Notes: generated by a model not told the origin, from the sequence alone. A stretch of 64,000 nucleotides of DNA from Candidatus Pantoea bituminis (GCF_018842675.1 NZ_JAGTWO010000004.1:1116001-1180000); one strand, 5' to 3'; shown: positions 54,254-63,101, counted from the stretch's first letter. Program-made: numbers and translations.

Positions 54254-55419
54254 GTCTGGTAATGATTGATAAAGACCTTGCGCGCCACGAACGCCGGACT
54301 TCGGCCATTATCTGGCTCTGCACCGCTGCGCTGGCGCTGTTTCTGATTTGGGCCCACTTTGCGATTCTGGATGAAGTCACGGTGGGAACAGGCAAAGTAA
54401 CGCCGTCGAGCCGTGGACAGGTCATTGATAGTCTGGATGGCGGCATCGTTGAACAGCTTAACGTGCACGAAGGCGATATCGTTGAAAAAGGGCAGGTTTT
54501 AGCAAAACTTGATCCCACTCGCTTTCAGTCTAATTTTGGCGAAGCGCAGGCTAAGGTGCGCACGCTTCGCGCTTCGTCTGAACGCCTTGATGCCGAACTT
54601 TCTGGTACACCCTTGAAGTTCGGCTCGGAAACCCTGCAAGAGCCGCAACTGGTCGCGCGTGAAACACAGCTGTATGAATCTCGCCGCCGTAACCTGACCG
54701 AAACCATTAGCAATCTACAGCAGTCAATGCGGCTGGTGCAGGATGAGTTGCGTCTGACGGAACCGTTGGTCGCCAAAGGCGCTGCGGGGCAGGTTGAAGT
54801 GATCCGTCTACGACGTCAGGTGAGTGATTTGCGCGGCAAAATTGATGAAGCGCGCAACGATTATCTGGTGCGAGCGCATGAAGAGCAGGTCAAAAATAAT
54901 GCGGAACTGGATGCGCAATTGCAGGTGGCGGCGGGTAAAGAAGATCAGCTGACCCGCGCTACGCTCTATTCGCCGGTACGCGGGATCGTTAAAGATATTC
55001 AGGTCACTACGGTAGGCGGCGTGCTGGAGCCAGGCGGCAAGTTAATGGAGATTGTGCCACTGGAAGATCAGTTGCTCATTGAAACACGCATCAACCCGCG
55101 TGACATCGCCTACATTCGTCCCGGTTTAGCCGCAGTGGTTAAGATCACCGCCTATGATTCGTCCATATACGGTGATCTACCCGGAGAGGTCGAAATTGTC
55201 TCGCCAGATACCCTGCAAGATGAGGTAAAACGTGACCAATATTACTATCGCGTTTACGTTCGCACGCAAAAAGCGGAATTAACCAACCGAGCGGGACGCA
55301 AATTTCCTATTGTGCCGGGCATGGTGGCAAATGTGGAAATTAAAACCGGTCAGAAATCGGTGATGGATTATCTGCTTAAGCCACTGAACAAGGTAAAAGA
55401 ATCAATGCGCGAGCGGTGA
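54250..55419 (+). CDS. HlyD-family membrane fusion protein of the type I secretion system
   Basis: The 389-residue periplasmic adaptor links the ABC exporter to the TolC-like channel. One N-terminal membrane anchor (~residues 20-42) is followed by a biotinyl-lipoyl-like half (GKVTPSSRGQVIDSLDGGIV, LNVHEGDIVEKGQVLAKLDP). A coiled-coil hairpin spans ~95-240. The second lipoyl half and barrel then include TLYSPVRGIVKDIQVTTVGG. The C-terminus (PIVPGMVANVEIKTGQKSVM) is the HlyD signature. It ends the operon and corresponds to bapD. I see no clear terminator before micF, which runs in the opposite direction. Confidence 0.93.
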   Translation: MSLVMIDKDLARHERRTSAIIWLCTAALALFLIWAHFAILDEVTVGTGKVTPSSRGQVIDSLDGGIVEQLNVHEGDIVEKGQVLAKLDPTRFQSNFGEAQAKVRTLRASSERLDAELSGTPLKFGSETLQEPQLVARETQLYESRRRNLTETISNLQQSMRLVQDELRLTEPLVAKGAAGQVEVIRLRRQVSDLRGKIDEARNDYLVRAHEEQVKNNAELDAQLQVAAGKEDQLTRATLYSPVRGIVKDIQVTTVGGVLEPGGKLMEIVPLEDQLLIETRINPRDIAYIRPGLAAVVKITAYDSSIYGDLPGEVEIVSPDTLQDEVKRDQYYYRVYVRTQKAELTNRAGRKFPIVPGMVANVEIKTGQKSVMDYLLKPLNKVKESMRER

Positions 55420-55599
55420 TATATCGATCCAGCGTTTAATTCAGCATGCTTTATTACGGTGATAAATTAAGTTGGCGATTATTTGCTAATTCACTTAATA
55501 ATGGGTGCTGAATTTAACTTTTCATGCGAAAAACAAGCGGCATTATTTTAACCCACTTAATTAAGTTTACGTTTTATACGGCTTGAGTGAATTTCAGGC

Positions 55600-55693
55600 A
55601 AAAAAATGCCGGACAAACAATGTCCGGCGGGTAATAAGGGTAAACATATCATTCGGGGTGAATGAAGGTAATAATGAAATAAATGATGATAGC
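55600..55693 (-). ncRNA. micF: MicF antisense small RNA
   Basis: On the minus strand a ~94-nt transcript would begin GCTATCATCATT, the same 5' end as E. coli MicF, and continue with an ATTATTACC-TTCATTCA stretch matching the ompF-pairing region. It ends in a GC-rich hairpin (GCCGGACA / TGTCCGGC, 55608-55628) followed by seven T. Its position, upstream of and divergent from ompC, is that of micF in E. coli. MicF binds ompF mRNA with Hfq and blocks its translation. The 5' end is inferred from the E. coli RNA. Confidence 0.85.
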
Positions 55694-55700
55694 GGGATCT

Positions 55701-55706
55701 ATTGTA
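55701..55706 (-). promoter_or_regulatory. micF -10 element (candidate)
   Basis: On the minus strand TACAAT lies 8-13 bases upstream of the inferred MicF 5' end, the right place for a -10. No good -35 is seen. E. coli micF depends on activators such as OmpR, SoxS, MarA and Rob, which fits. Confidence 0.5.
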
Positions 55707-55849
55707 TTCCCTGATGGCTCATAAGTTTTATCATTCAGTGCTCAGATGGCTTGTTAATTAAATCGTTGATATCAAACGCTATAAAATTGGGTTGTCATTT
55801 TGTGCTATATTTTTTACCGATATGTGCTGGTTATTAGTTCCCCAAAATT

Positions 55850-55905
55850 TACACTTGGAAATAACTGTTTCGCATTCTGAAACAGTTTCGGAAATTTAGT
55901 AGCAT
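55850..55905. promoter_or_regulatory. Candidate OmpR-binding region between micF and ompC
   Basis: The block TTTACACTTGGAAATA...TGAAACAGTTTCGGAAATTT resembles OmpR sites (TTTAC...GAAACATnT-type half-sites). It contains a 7-bp inverted repeat, CTGTTTC / GAAACAG (55865-55885). It lies about 110-165 bases upstream of the ompC start. OmpR control of ompC and micF is established in E. coli; the exact sites here are inferred. The remainder of 55694-56016 is AT-rich leader without a gene. Confidence 0.4.
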
Positions 55906-56016
55906 TTTCGTGATGGATTATTACCCGTTATAAAAGAACAATGGCTTGCCGGCTGAATTTTTAATCGTTCAGTTAGCAGTGGCAAATTATAAAGGCACAT
56001 TACAGAGGGTAATAAA

Positions 56017-57138
56017 ATGAAACGTCGCGTTCTCTCCCTGATGATCCCTGCGTTGCTGGTCGCCGCAGGTTCAGCAAACGCAGCTGAAATCTACAATAAA
56101 GACGGCAACAAATTAGACCTGTTCGGTAAAGTTGACGGTCTGCACTATTTTTCTGATAACGACGGCTCAGATGGCGATCAGTCTTATCTGCGCTTTGGCT
56201 TCAAAGGCGAAACGGAAGTCAGCGATCAAGTCACCGGTTATGGTCAGTGGGAATATCAGGCTGCGCTGAACACCGCAGAGTCTGAAGGCACCGCTAACAG
56301 CTTCACGCGTGTTGGTTTCGCGGGTGTGAAATTCGGCGATGCGGGTTCATTCGATTATGGCCGTAATTACGGCGTGGCGTATGACATTGGCGCATGGACT
56401 GACGTGCTGCCAGAGTTTGGTGGCGATACCTATGGCGCGGACAACTTCATGTTCCAGCGTGGCAATGGTATGGCGACTTACCGCAATACTAACTTCTTCG
56501 GCCTGGTTGAAGGCTGGAACTTTGCTGTGCAGTATCAAGGCAAAAACGGCGACGGTGATGAATCACCTAATGGCCGTGACGTTCTGGGTCAGAACGGCGA
56601 TGGTTGGGGTCTGAGCACGACCTATGATCTGGGCTCTGGTTTTGGTATCGGTGCGTCTGTATTCCAGTCTGATCGTACTAACGATCAAAATGGTCAGAGC
56701 GCAACTTATGCCGATGTTCTGGGTCGCGGTGATAAAGCAGAAGCTTACACCGGCGGTCTGAAATATGACGCCAATAACATCTACCTGGCCGCGATGTATA
56801 CCAAGTCCTACAACGCAACCCGCTTCGGTTCCAGCGATTCTGCACTTTACGGTTATGCCGATAAAGCTGAGAACTGGGAATTGGTTGCGCAGTATCAGTT
56901 CGACTTTGGTCTGCGTCCATCACTGGCTTACGTGACGTCTCGCGGTACCGATATTGAAGGTCAGGGCAAACAGAACCTGAAGAAATACATTGATGTAGGC
57001 GCGACTTACTACTTCAACAAAAACATGTCCACCTATGTGGATTATCAAATCAACCTGTTGGATGACAACAACTTCACCGACCAAGCCGGTATCAATACCG
57101 ACGACGTGGTGGCGCTGGGTCTGGTTTACCAGTTCTAA
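56017..57138 (+). CDS. ompC: Outer-membrane porin OmpC
   Basis: OmpC is a trimeric 16-strand beta-barrel porin. The 373-residue precursor has a Sec signal cleaved after residue 22 ([13 protein letters not shown]). The constriction-loop motif [13 protein letters not shown], the strand [19 protein letters not shown] and the terminal phenylalanine (VALGLVYQF), the signal for BAM assembly, are all present. The ribosome site is GAGGG. Calling it OmpC rather than another OmpC/F/PhoE-type porin rests on the divergent micF upstream and apbE downstream. Confidence 0.95.
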   Translation: MKRRVLSLMIPALLVAAGSANAAEIYNKDGNKLDLFGKVDGLHYFSDNDGSDGDQSYLRFGFKGETEVSDQVTGYGQWEYQAALNTAESEGTANSFTRVGFAGVKFGDAGSFDYGRNYGVAYDIGAWTDVLPEFGGDTYGADNFMFQRGNGMATYRNTNFFGLVEGWNFAVQYQGKNGDGDESPNGRDVLGQNGDGWGLSTTYDLGSGFGIGASVFQSDRTNDQNGQSATYADVLGRGDKAEAYTGGLKYDANNIYLAAMYTKSYNATRFGSSDSALYGYADKAENWELVAQYQFDFGLRPSLAYVTSRGTDIEGQGKQNLKKYIDVGATYYFNKNMSTYVDYQINLLDDNNFTDQAGINTDDVVALGLVYQF

Positions 57139-57145
57139 GCTGTCA

Positions 57146-57173
57146 GGGAGCGTGGCGGCAAGCCGCGCTCCCC
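57146..57173 (+). terminator. Hairpin after ompC
   Basis: GGGAGCG and CGCTCCC pair, extended by an inner GGC/GCC. The stem starts 7 bases after the ompC stop. There is no T-run, but the hairpin probably protects or ends the abundant ompC mRNA. Confidence 0.6.
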
Positions 57174-57202
57174 GTTCATAGACTTACGCTATCACTCAAA
57201 TT

Positions 57203-57346
57203 CTATTCCTCGGCCCGCCACTTTTTCGGCTTCGGCGCGGTATTGACCGGCGGAACGCTTCCTTCAAATGCTGCACCTGCCAGTGTGAACGCTGAAAAAC
57301 TCAGCCATTGCTGCCAGCCTGTACGCTTCGATAATGATTTTTCCAT
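57203..57346 (-). CDS. Small ORF of 47 residues, possible membrane peptide
   Basis: I do not recognise this product. The frame reads MEKSLSKRTGWQQWL, a mildly hydrophobic stretch (SFSAFTLAGAAFEG) and a basic proline-rich tail ending KPKKWRAEE. An AGAGG ribosome site lies at a normal distance upstream of ATG. It is on the strand opposite ompC and apbE. Support is limited to the start context and the composition. Confidence 0.45.
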   Translation of the reverse strand: MEKSLSKRTGWQQWLSFSAFTLAGAAFEGSVPPVNTAPKPKKWRAEE

Positions 57347-57493
57347 TCCACACCTCTCAGAGATAAACCCTGATTCAACAGTGCAGAATTCATGCCAGCT
57401 TGAAGGCTCTCAATGCCACGGCTTCGGTGAGGATTCTGATAGACTTTGCCCGCGTTTAAGGCGCGTAAATGCCCTTTTTTGGTGCGGGTATGC

Positions 57494-57607
57494 TTAATGC
57501 TGGCGCGGTTGAGATGGAGCCATATGCCTGTTGCGCTTTTGCTGCCAAATTTTGTAGCTACTAAAAGCGAACAAGCCAAGAGCCACTATGAGAATCATAT
57601 AAATCAT
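57494..57607 (-). CDS. Small single-span membrane peptide, 37 residues
   Basis: The frame encodes one transmembrane helix (MIYMILIVALGLFAFSSYKI) followed by a short basic, glutamine-rich tail (WQQKRNRHMAPSQPRQH). An AAAGAGG ribosome site precedes ATG by 6 bases. The layout (N-terminal helix, positive tail) is typical of small stress-related membrane peptides. A longer in-frame start at 57694 lacks such a site. No name is known to me. The rest of 57347-57752 shows nothing else I can support. Confidence 0.5.
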   Translation of the reverse strand: MIYMILIVALGLFAFSSYKIWQQKRNRHMAPSQPRQH

Positions 57608-57752
57608 ATTTTTCCTCTTTGGATTCAGCGCCCAGCTGCGAGCGGAAGCCTCCATGCTGGCAAGAGGTTGCCAAAGGATCAAGATGATTTTCACGGCTTT
57701 ACAAGATATTTATGCTTTGTATTAGATTGGAATATAGTTTTACAGGTGAGGA

Positions 57753-58790
57753 ATGATGCGTATTCAGATTAATCTGCTATTGGTGCTGTTGGCAACTTTT
57801 TTAGCAGTGAGTTGTGAGCAAGCTTCTACATCGCCGGCCATGGTGTTAGAAGGTAAAACCATGGGAACCGTCTGGCGGGTAAGCATGGCAGGCATCGATG
57901 CAGGACGTAAAGCCGCGCTGCAGCAGGCAATTCAGCACCAGCTTGATGCCGATGACGCCGAGCTTTCAACCTGGAAACCGGACTCAACGCTGTCTCGTTT
58001 TAATCAAAACAGCAGCAGCGCGCCGCAGCCGGTAAGCAGCAACATGGCGGATATCGTTACGGAATCATTGCGTATCGGTAATAAAACCGCTGGCGCGATG
58101 GATATCACCGTGGGGCCATTGGTGAATCTGTGGGGATTTGGGCCTGACAAACAGCCGACACAGACGCCCACTGAAGCACAAATTGTTGCAGCCAGAGCGC
58201 AGACCGGTTTACAACATTTGCGGGTAATCCAGGGTGTTGACGGGCAATGGCTGCAAAAAGATCTGCCGGGTTTGTCTGTGGATTTATCGACGGTAGGTGA
58301 AGGATTTGCTACCGATCATCTGGCGCGCCTGATGGAACAGCAGGGCATCAATAATTATCTGGTGTCAGTCGGCGGTGCGGTTTTGAGTCGCGGCAACAAT
58401 GCCAGCGGCCAACCGTGGCGCGTGGCGATCCAGAAACCCACCGATCGTGAAAATGCAGTACAGGCGCGTGTCGCGCTGCAAGGTCACGGCATCAGCACGT
58501 CCGGCAGCTACCGCAACTATTATGAACTGGATGGCAAACGTATTTCCCACGTGATCGATCCGCTGACCGGACGCCCGATCGAACATAAACTGGTCTCCGC
58601 TACGGTTATTGCGACCACTGCGCTGGAAGCCGATGGCTGGGACACCGGGTTGATGGTATTGGGCAGCGAAAAAGCCAAAGCGCTGGCGATAAAAGAGCAG
58701 CTCGCGGTCTATTTGATCAGCAAGCAGGGAGATCAGTTTGTCAGCTGGATGTCACCGCAGTTTGCTGCTTTCCTGATTAAGCCTGAATAA
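57753..58790 (+). CDS. apbE: FAD:protein FMN transferase ApbE (lipoprotein)
   Basis: ApbE attaches FMN covalently to threonine residues of target proteins such as Rnf/Nqr subunits and acts on the periplasmic side. The 345-residue product starts with a lipoprotein signal (LLLVLLATFLAVSC, lipobox cysteine near residue 21). It then shows VLEGKTMGTVWRVSM, GAMDITVGPLVNLWGFGP, VDLSTVGEGFATDHLA and the DPLTGRPIEH / EADGWDTGLMVLG regions that bind FAD and Mg2+. Two ATGs lie in tandem at 57753 and 57756. alkB starts 17 bp downstream. E. coli has ada between them. Confidence 0.95.
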   Translation: MMRIQINLLLVLLATFLAVSCEQASTSPAMVLEGKTMGTVWRVSMAGIDAGRKAALQQAIQHQLDADDAELSTWKPDSTLSRFNQNSSSAPQPVSSNMADIVTESLRIGNKTAGAMDITVGPLVNLWGFGPDKQPTQTPTEAQIVAARAQTGLQHLRVIQGVDGQWLQKDLPGLSVDLSTVGEGFATDHLARLMEQQGINNYLVSVGGAVLSRGNNASGQPWRVAIQKPTDRENAVQARVALQGHGISTSGSYRNYYELDGKRISHVIDPLTGRPIEHKLVSATVIATTALEADGWDTGLMVLGSEKAKALAIKEQLAVYLISKQGDQFVSWMSPQFAAFLIKPE

Positions 58791-58807
58791 TATGTTGGAG
58801 AACCAAG

Positions 58808-59449
58808 ATGCTCGATCTCTTTAGTGAAGATGAACCCTGGCAAGAGCCGCTGGCAGAAGGCGCGGTGATTTTGCGCCGTCGCGCCCGCGAAATCGCGGGC
58901 GTGTTGTATCAGGACATTTTGGCGATCGAAGCGCAAAATCCTTTTGCTCATCGCATTACGCCAGGCGGCCATCGTATGTCAGTTGCCATGACTAACTGCG
59001 GGGATTTCGGTTGGTCTACCGATTCACGCGGTTATCAATACAGCGAGCAGGATAACCAAAATGGTCAGAAATGGCCGCCAATGCCGACATTGTTTCGCAG
59101 TTTGGCTCAGGAAGCGGCGCAGGAAGCGGGTTTTTCGCAGTTTAACCCTGACGCGTGTTTGATCAATCGTTATGAACCTGGCGCTAAATTGACGCTGCAT
59201 CAGGATAAAGATGAGAAGGATCTGCGTCAGCCGATTGTTTCTGTGTCGTTGGGTTTACCGGCTGTGTTTCAGTTTGGGGGTTTTGAACGCGGCGACAGCA
59301 CGCAGCGCGTGTTGTTGGAGCATGGCGACGTCGTGGTGTGGGGCGGCCCATCGCGGCTGCGTTATCATGGAATTTTACCGCTGAAACCGGGCGTGCATCC
59401 GCTGGTGGGTGCCTTCCGTTATAACCTGACTTTCCGCCGCGCCCATTGA
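58808..59449 (+). CDS. alkB: Alpha-ketoglutarate-dependent DNA dealkylase AlkB
   Basis: AlkB oxidatively removes methyl groups from 1-methyladenine and 3-methylcytosine in DNA. The 213-residue product has the Fe(II)-binding HxD in LTLHQDKDEKD and the distal histidine in RLRYHGILPL. The 2-oxoglutarate-binding arginines lie in GAFRYNLTFRRAH. It is 17 bp after apbE, so probably in one transcript. The adaptive-response regulator gene ada, normally just upstream, is absent here. Confidence 0.95.
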   Translation: MLDLFSEDEPWQEPLAEGAVILRRRAREIAGVLYQDILAIEAQNPFAHRITPGGHRMSVAMTNCGDFGWSTDSRGYQYSEQDNQNGQKWPPMPTLFRSLAQEAAQEAGFSQFNPDACLINRYEPGAKLTLHQDKDEKDLRQPIVSVSLGLPAVFQFGGFERGDSTQRVLLEHGDVVVWGGPSRLRYHGILPLKPGVHPLVGAFRYNLTFRRAH

Positions 59450-59541
59450 TCTTTGGCGCATGCGGGCGGGCTGCGAATAACTATTGCTATCATTCCGCAT
59501 CGCTTTAAACTGCAGGCTGTTTTTGTCTGCTGGATCTTTTT

Positions 59542-61194
59542 ATGACGTTGCTAAACGTTGTTTTTCGCCAGTTTCGCTGGCCATTTATCGGGGTTATTTT
59601 TCTCACCTTGTTGAGCGCGGTGTTGGGTATTGGCATGATCGCCTTTATCAACCGTGAAATGATCGTCGCCATTAATACCTCTTTCAGCGTGTTGCCACAG
59701 TTCCTGTTTCAGCTATTGCTGCTGATGGCCGTGACGCTGGCCTCGCAGTTGGCGCTGACCCTGCTTGGACATCAGTTTGTCTGGCGCATGCGGGGCCAGT
59801 TTATTAAACGTATTTTGGACACCCACGTTGAGCGCATTGAGCAGATTGGCAACGCGCAGTTGCTGGCAGGATTAACCAGCGATGTGCGCGCCATTACCAT
59901 CGCCTTTGTGCGTCTGCCGGAGCTGATTCAAGGCATTATCATTACGCTGGGTTCTGCGTTTTATCTCGCATGGCTCTCACCCAAAATGTTGCTGGTCACC
60001 AGCGTATGGTTGGCTATTACGCTGATCGGCGGGTGGTTACTGGTGTCGCGGGTTTATCAGCACATGGCCAAATTGCGTGAAGTGGAAGATAACCTTTATC
60101 GCGATTACCAAACGGTGATTGAAGGACGTAAAGAACTTCAGCTCAACCGCGAACGCGCCAGGCTGGTTTACGAAACGGTTTATCAGGAAGACGCCAATAC
60201 CTATCGTCACCACATTGTGCGTGCCGATACCTATCACCTCAGCGCAGTGAACTGGTCGAATATCATGACGTTGGGTGCTATCGGCATGGTATTTTTTATG
60301 GCCAACAGCCTGGGTTGGGCCAACACCGCCGTGGCGGCAACGTTCTCGCTAACGCTATTGTTCCTGCGCACGCCGCTGCTTTCTGCCGTGGGCGCATTGC
60401 CGACCTTACTCAGCGCACAGGTCGCCTTCCGTAAATTAAACGCCTTCGACTTAGCGCCCTTTGAACCCGACTTTCACACGTTGCCCGCGCTTTCTGACTG
60501 GCAAACGTTGGAACTGCGCGATGTGCGTTTTCATTACGGCGAAAACGGCTTTAAGGTGGGACCGATTAACCTGACGCTGCGCCGTGGGGAATTAGTTTTT
60601 CTGATTGGTGGCAACGGCAGCGGAAAATCGACGCTGGCGATGTTACTGACGGGCCTCTATCAGCCACAATCTGGGCAACTGCTGCTCGATGGAAGGGCGA
60701 TAGAGGCGAGCGATCTCGATAACTGGCGCAAGCACTTTTCGGCAGTATTTACCGATGTGCATCTGTTTGATCAGTTAATCAGTCGCGAAGGTGTGCCAGC
60801 AAACCCGGCGTTGGTGCAGCAGTGGCTGGAGAAGCTGAAGATGCAGGACAAGCTGAAGATTGAAGGCAATAAAGTGCTGAATCTGCAGTTGTCGAAAGGG
60901 CAGAGCAAGCGTTTGGCGCTGCTACTGGCGGCGGCAGAAGAGCGTGATGTGCTGTTGCTGGATGAATGGGCGGCCGATCAGGACCCGCATTTCCGACGTA
61001 TTTTCTACCGTGAGTTGCTGCCATGGTTACAAGAATCGGGCAAAACCGTGTTTGCTATCAGTCATGACGATCATTACTTCACGCATGCCGATCGCCTACT
61101 GGAAATGCGTGACGGGCAGCTAAGTGAACTCACCGGTAATGAGCGTGATATAGCCACGCTGGATGCGGTAAAACGTACGGATACCGGGCTTTAA
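59542..61194 (+). CDS. yojI: ABC transporter ATP-binding/permease protein YojI
   Basis: YojI is a cyclic-peptide-exporter-type ABC protein; in E. coli it exports microcin J25 with TolC. The 550-residue product fuses a six-helix membrane domain (~1-310) with an ATPase domain. Walker [10 protein letters not shown], signature-like LSKGQSKR and Walker [18 protein letters not shown] are visible. The DEWAADQDP stretch is characteristic of the YojI/SyrD family. It follows alkB as in E. coli and ends at a strong terminator. Confidence 0.95.
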   Translation: MTLLNVVFRQFRWPFIGVIFLTLLSAVLGIGMIAFINREMIVAINTSFSVLPQFLFQLLLLMAVTLASQLALTLLGHQFVWRMRGQFIKRILDTHVERIEQIGNAQLLAGLTSDVRAITIAFVRLPELIQGIIITLGSAFYLAWLSPKMLLVTSVWLAITLIGGWLLVSRVYQHMAKLREVEDNLYRDYQTVIEGRKELQLNRERARLVYETVYQEDANTYRHHIVRADTYHLSAVNWSNIMTLGAIGMVFFMANSLGWANTAVAATFSLTLLFLRTPLLSAVGALPTLLSAQVAFRKLNAFDLAPFEPDFHTLPALSDWQTLELRDVRFHYGENGFKVGPINLTLRRGELVFLIGGNGSGKSTLAMLLTGLYQPQSGQLLLDGRAIEASDLDNWRKHFSAVFTDVHLFDQLISREGVPANPALVQQWLEKLKMQDKLKIEGNKVLNLQLSKGQSKRLALLLAAAEERDVLLLDEWAADQDPHFRRIFYRELLPWLQESGKTVFAISHDDHYFTHADRLLEMRDGQLSELTGNERDIATLDAVKRTDTGL

Positions 61195-61317
61195 CGCCAG
61201 ATGGCAAAGCTTAGCGAAAACAGATATTGGTCAGGCGACAGCCAAGTGCGTTAGGGTTAAGGCCAGCGGAAGTCTGTTTTTCTGCTATCCTGGAATTCCT
61301 CTGTCGTCTGTGTTTAT

Positions 61318-61350
61318 ACCGGCTTAGCCTACTTGCTAAGCCGGTTTTTT
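61318..61350 (+). terminator. Terminator after yojI
   Basis: An 11-bp perfect stem (ACCGGCTTAGC / GCTAAGCCGGT) with a 6-base loop is followed by six T. Its right arm overlaps the last codons of the convergent phosphopantetheinyl transferase gene. Confidence 0.92.
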
Positions 61351-62064
61351 AATTTCATGGGCAAGCAGAGTGATGACCTCACGATGTTGCAAGTGAAACT
61401 CCGCGCTTAACTCGGTCCCTTTGTTAAACACGTCATTAAAACGATGGGTTAATCGCAGCGTAGCGCGCTGTGCCGCTAAATCAACGTCAACCAGCTCAGC
61501 GTGATGAAAGTCCATCGGTTGATAGAGTTGCGGCCACAAAGCCTTATAAACACTCTCTTTCAGCGAAAACAGCAGCGTAGCGGCCAGCGGAAAATCCAAC
61601 GGTAAGCGCTGTAAACAGCTGCGCTCTGCTGAACCCATTAACATTTCCGTCGTTTCCTCTGCGGTCGTTGCTGACATCTGCTGCTCCACATCCACACCTA
61701 TACACAACGGTTGCTTTGTCGCAGCCAATACCACAATTCCTGTGCTGTGCGACAGCGATGCCTGCACACCGGCTGGCCAAAGTGGAGAGCGATCTGCTGC
61801 ATTACTTAAGATAAAGTCAGGTTGGCCTAATCGCGTGAAGACTTCACGAGTCAGCATCCGGCTGGCAAGATATTCCGCTCGGCGCTTTTTAACCGCACTT
61901 TGGATGCGCAGCGGCAAAGGAAGCTGCCATTCTCCGCAGAGTGCATCCTGATAGTGGGCAACGTCAAAGCGACCGATCGCCAGCAGCGGATCGCTGTCGT
62001 TCATGTGTTGAGAAAGCACAAAGCCGCTTGCAGGAAGCGGCAGGGGAATTTTAGGGTAACGCAT
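61336..62064 (-). CDS. 4'-phosphopantetheinyl transferase, EntD-type
   Basis: This 242-residue protein should transfer 4'-phosphopantetheine from CoA to carrier domains of non-ribosomal peptide or polyketide synthases. Motifs in order: LSHSTG near residue 105, GVDVE near 124 (Mg2+ binding) and FSLKESVYKALWP near 167 (catalytic Glu and CoA-contacting Lys). The size and opening match the EntD subfamily rather than AcpS. No carrier-protein synthase gene is in the window, so the client is unknown. It is convergent with yojI. Confidence 0.88.
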   Translation of the reverse strand: MRYPKIPLPLPASGFVLSQHMNDSDPLLAIGRFDVAHYQDALCGEWQLPLPLRIQSAVKKRRAEYLASRMLTREVFTRLGQPDFILSNAADRSPLWPAGVQASLSHSTGIVVLAATKQPLCIGVDVEQQMSATTAEETTEMLMGSAERSCLQRLPLDFPLAATLLFSLKESVYKALWPQLYQPMDFHHAELVDVDLAAQRATLRLTHRFNDVFNKGTELSAEFHLQHREVITLLAHEIKKPA

Positions 62065-62135
62065 GCGGCATCACGATTAAGGCGAAAGCGGCATTTAATC
62101 AGTCTGCTGCCGCAAGGGCAAGTTGCCTGGAAAAG

Positions 62136-62339
62136 TCAGTCGTTGGGCGGGATGGCAAAACTTTTCAGTGAAACGACAAAGTGGTGATGGCCTTTACTAA
62201 TGCGCGCACCGCGATCGCACCAGTGTGACGCGAAACGAAAGAAATCGTCGCTACCCATGTCGTAAGCCAACTCAACTTTGCTAATGCCTGAATGCAACAT
62301 CTCTTCTGCATCTTTTAGGCTTTTCGCTTTGATGACCAT
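62136..62339 (-). CDS. Uncharacterised small protein, 67 residues
   Basis: I cannot name this protein. It has no membrane segment or signal. The sequence MVIKAKSLKDAEEMLHSG is followed by VELAYDMGSDDFFRFASHWC and ends with HFVVSLKSFAIPPND. It looks like a compact soluble alpha/beta protein. A TTG five codons upstream (62354) is an alternative start. ATG 62339 has only a weak GGA site. It lies 71 bp upstream of the phosphopantetheinyl transferase gene on the same strand. Confidence 0.65.
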   Translation of the reverse strand: MVIKAKSLKDAEEMLHSGISKVELAYDMGSDDFFRFASHWCDRGARISKGHHHFVVSLKSFAIPPND

Positions 62340-62545
62340 AAAATTTTCCGTCAAAAATCAGGGGACTTTAGAGTAGGGTAGTTATGTGACGGTTTTGTTT
62401 CACTTTAATGAAATGCTGTCACATTGTGTCTGTTATATGATCTTGAACACGGTTGCTTGCCGAAACTATCTCTTTGAATGTATTAATGAATGGACGCAAC
62501 CTGTGGCACTTTTCTGAAAGTGAGTTCAGCAACAAAGGAGAGGAT

Positions 62546-63094
62546 ATGGAAATACCGCAACTGGACACATCTCGCTTGTTATTACGTCCTCTGGTCAGAG
62601 AGGATGCGGTGCAGATTCAACAGGTTTTTCCTCGCTGGGAGCTGGTGCGTTATCTCACCCACCTGGTTCCCTGGCCCTATCCCGAAGATGGCGCGCAGCA
62701 GTTTGTTTGCGGCTCGGCCTTGCCTGATATGCAAAAAGGGGTTGCCTGGCACTGGAGCATTCGGCCACGCACTCAACCGGAAAAACTGATTGGTGTGATT
62801 TCGCTGCGGCTGGGTGAAGAGGACAATCGCGGGTTTTGGTTGATCCCGGAGTGGCAAGGGCAGGGCTTGATGAGTGAGGCGTGTCAGCGCGTTACCGATT
62901 TCTGGTTCCGCGATCTCCAGCAAACGTGCCTGCGGGTGCCGAAAGCCGCCGATAATTTGGCTTCACGTCGAATTTCCGAAAGCAGCGGTATGCGGTTGGT
63001 TTGGTCGGGACGTAAAGCGTATGTCGCGGGCGAAATGGATGCGGAAATCTGGGAAATCAATCGCGAAGAGTGGTTTCGCCGCCATGGCGAATAA
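62546..63094 (+). CDS. GNAT-family N-acetyltransferase (RimJ/RimL-like)
   Basis: The 182-residue product has the RimJ/RimL-type opening LDTSRLLLRPLVREDA, a central IGVISLRLGE strand and the acetyl-CoA-binding loop IPEWQGQGLMSEACQRVTDF. The substrate is unknown; relatives acetylate ribosomal-protein N-termini, amino acids or antibiotics. The open frame begins upstream at 62453, but ATG 62546 follows an AGGAGAGG ribosome site and gives the normal family start. It stands alone and ends at a shared terminator. Confidence 0.85.
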   Translation: MEIPQLDTSRLLLRPLVREDAVQIQQVFPRWELVRYLTHLVPWPYPEDGAQQFVCGSALPDMQKGVAWHWSIRPRTQPEKLIGVISLRLGEEDNRGFWLIPEWQGQGLMSEACQRVTDFWFRDLQQTCLRVPKAADNLASRRISESSGMRLVWSGRKAYVAGEMDAEIWEINREEWFRRHGE

Positions 63095-63101
63095 AATGAA
63101 A

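Noticed and set aside
57301..57579. 92-codon minus-strand frame overlapping both small ORFs in the ompC-apbE gap
   Set aside because: It has no ribosome site and overlaps two better-supported small frames. A decayed gene fragment cannot be excluded.
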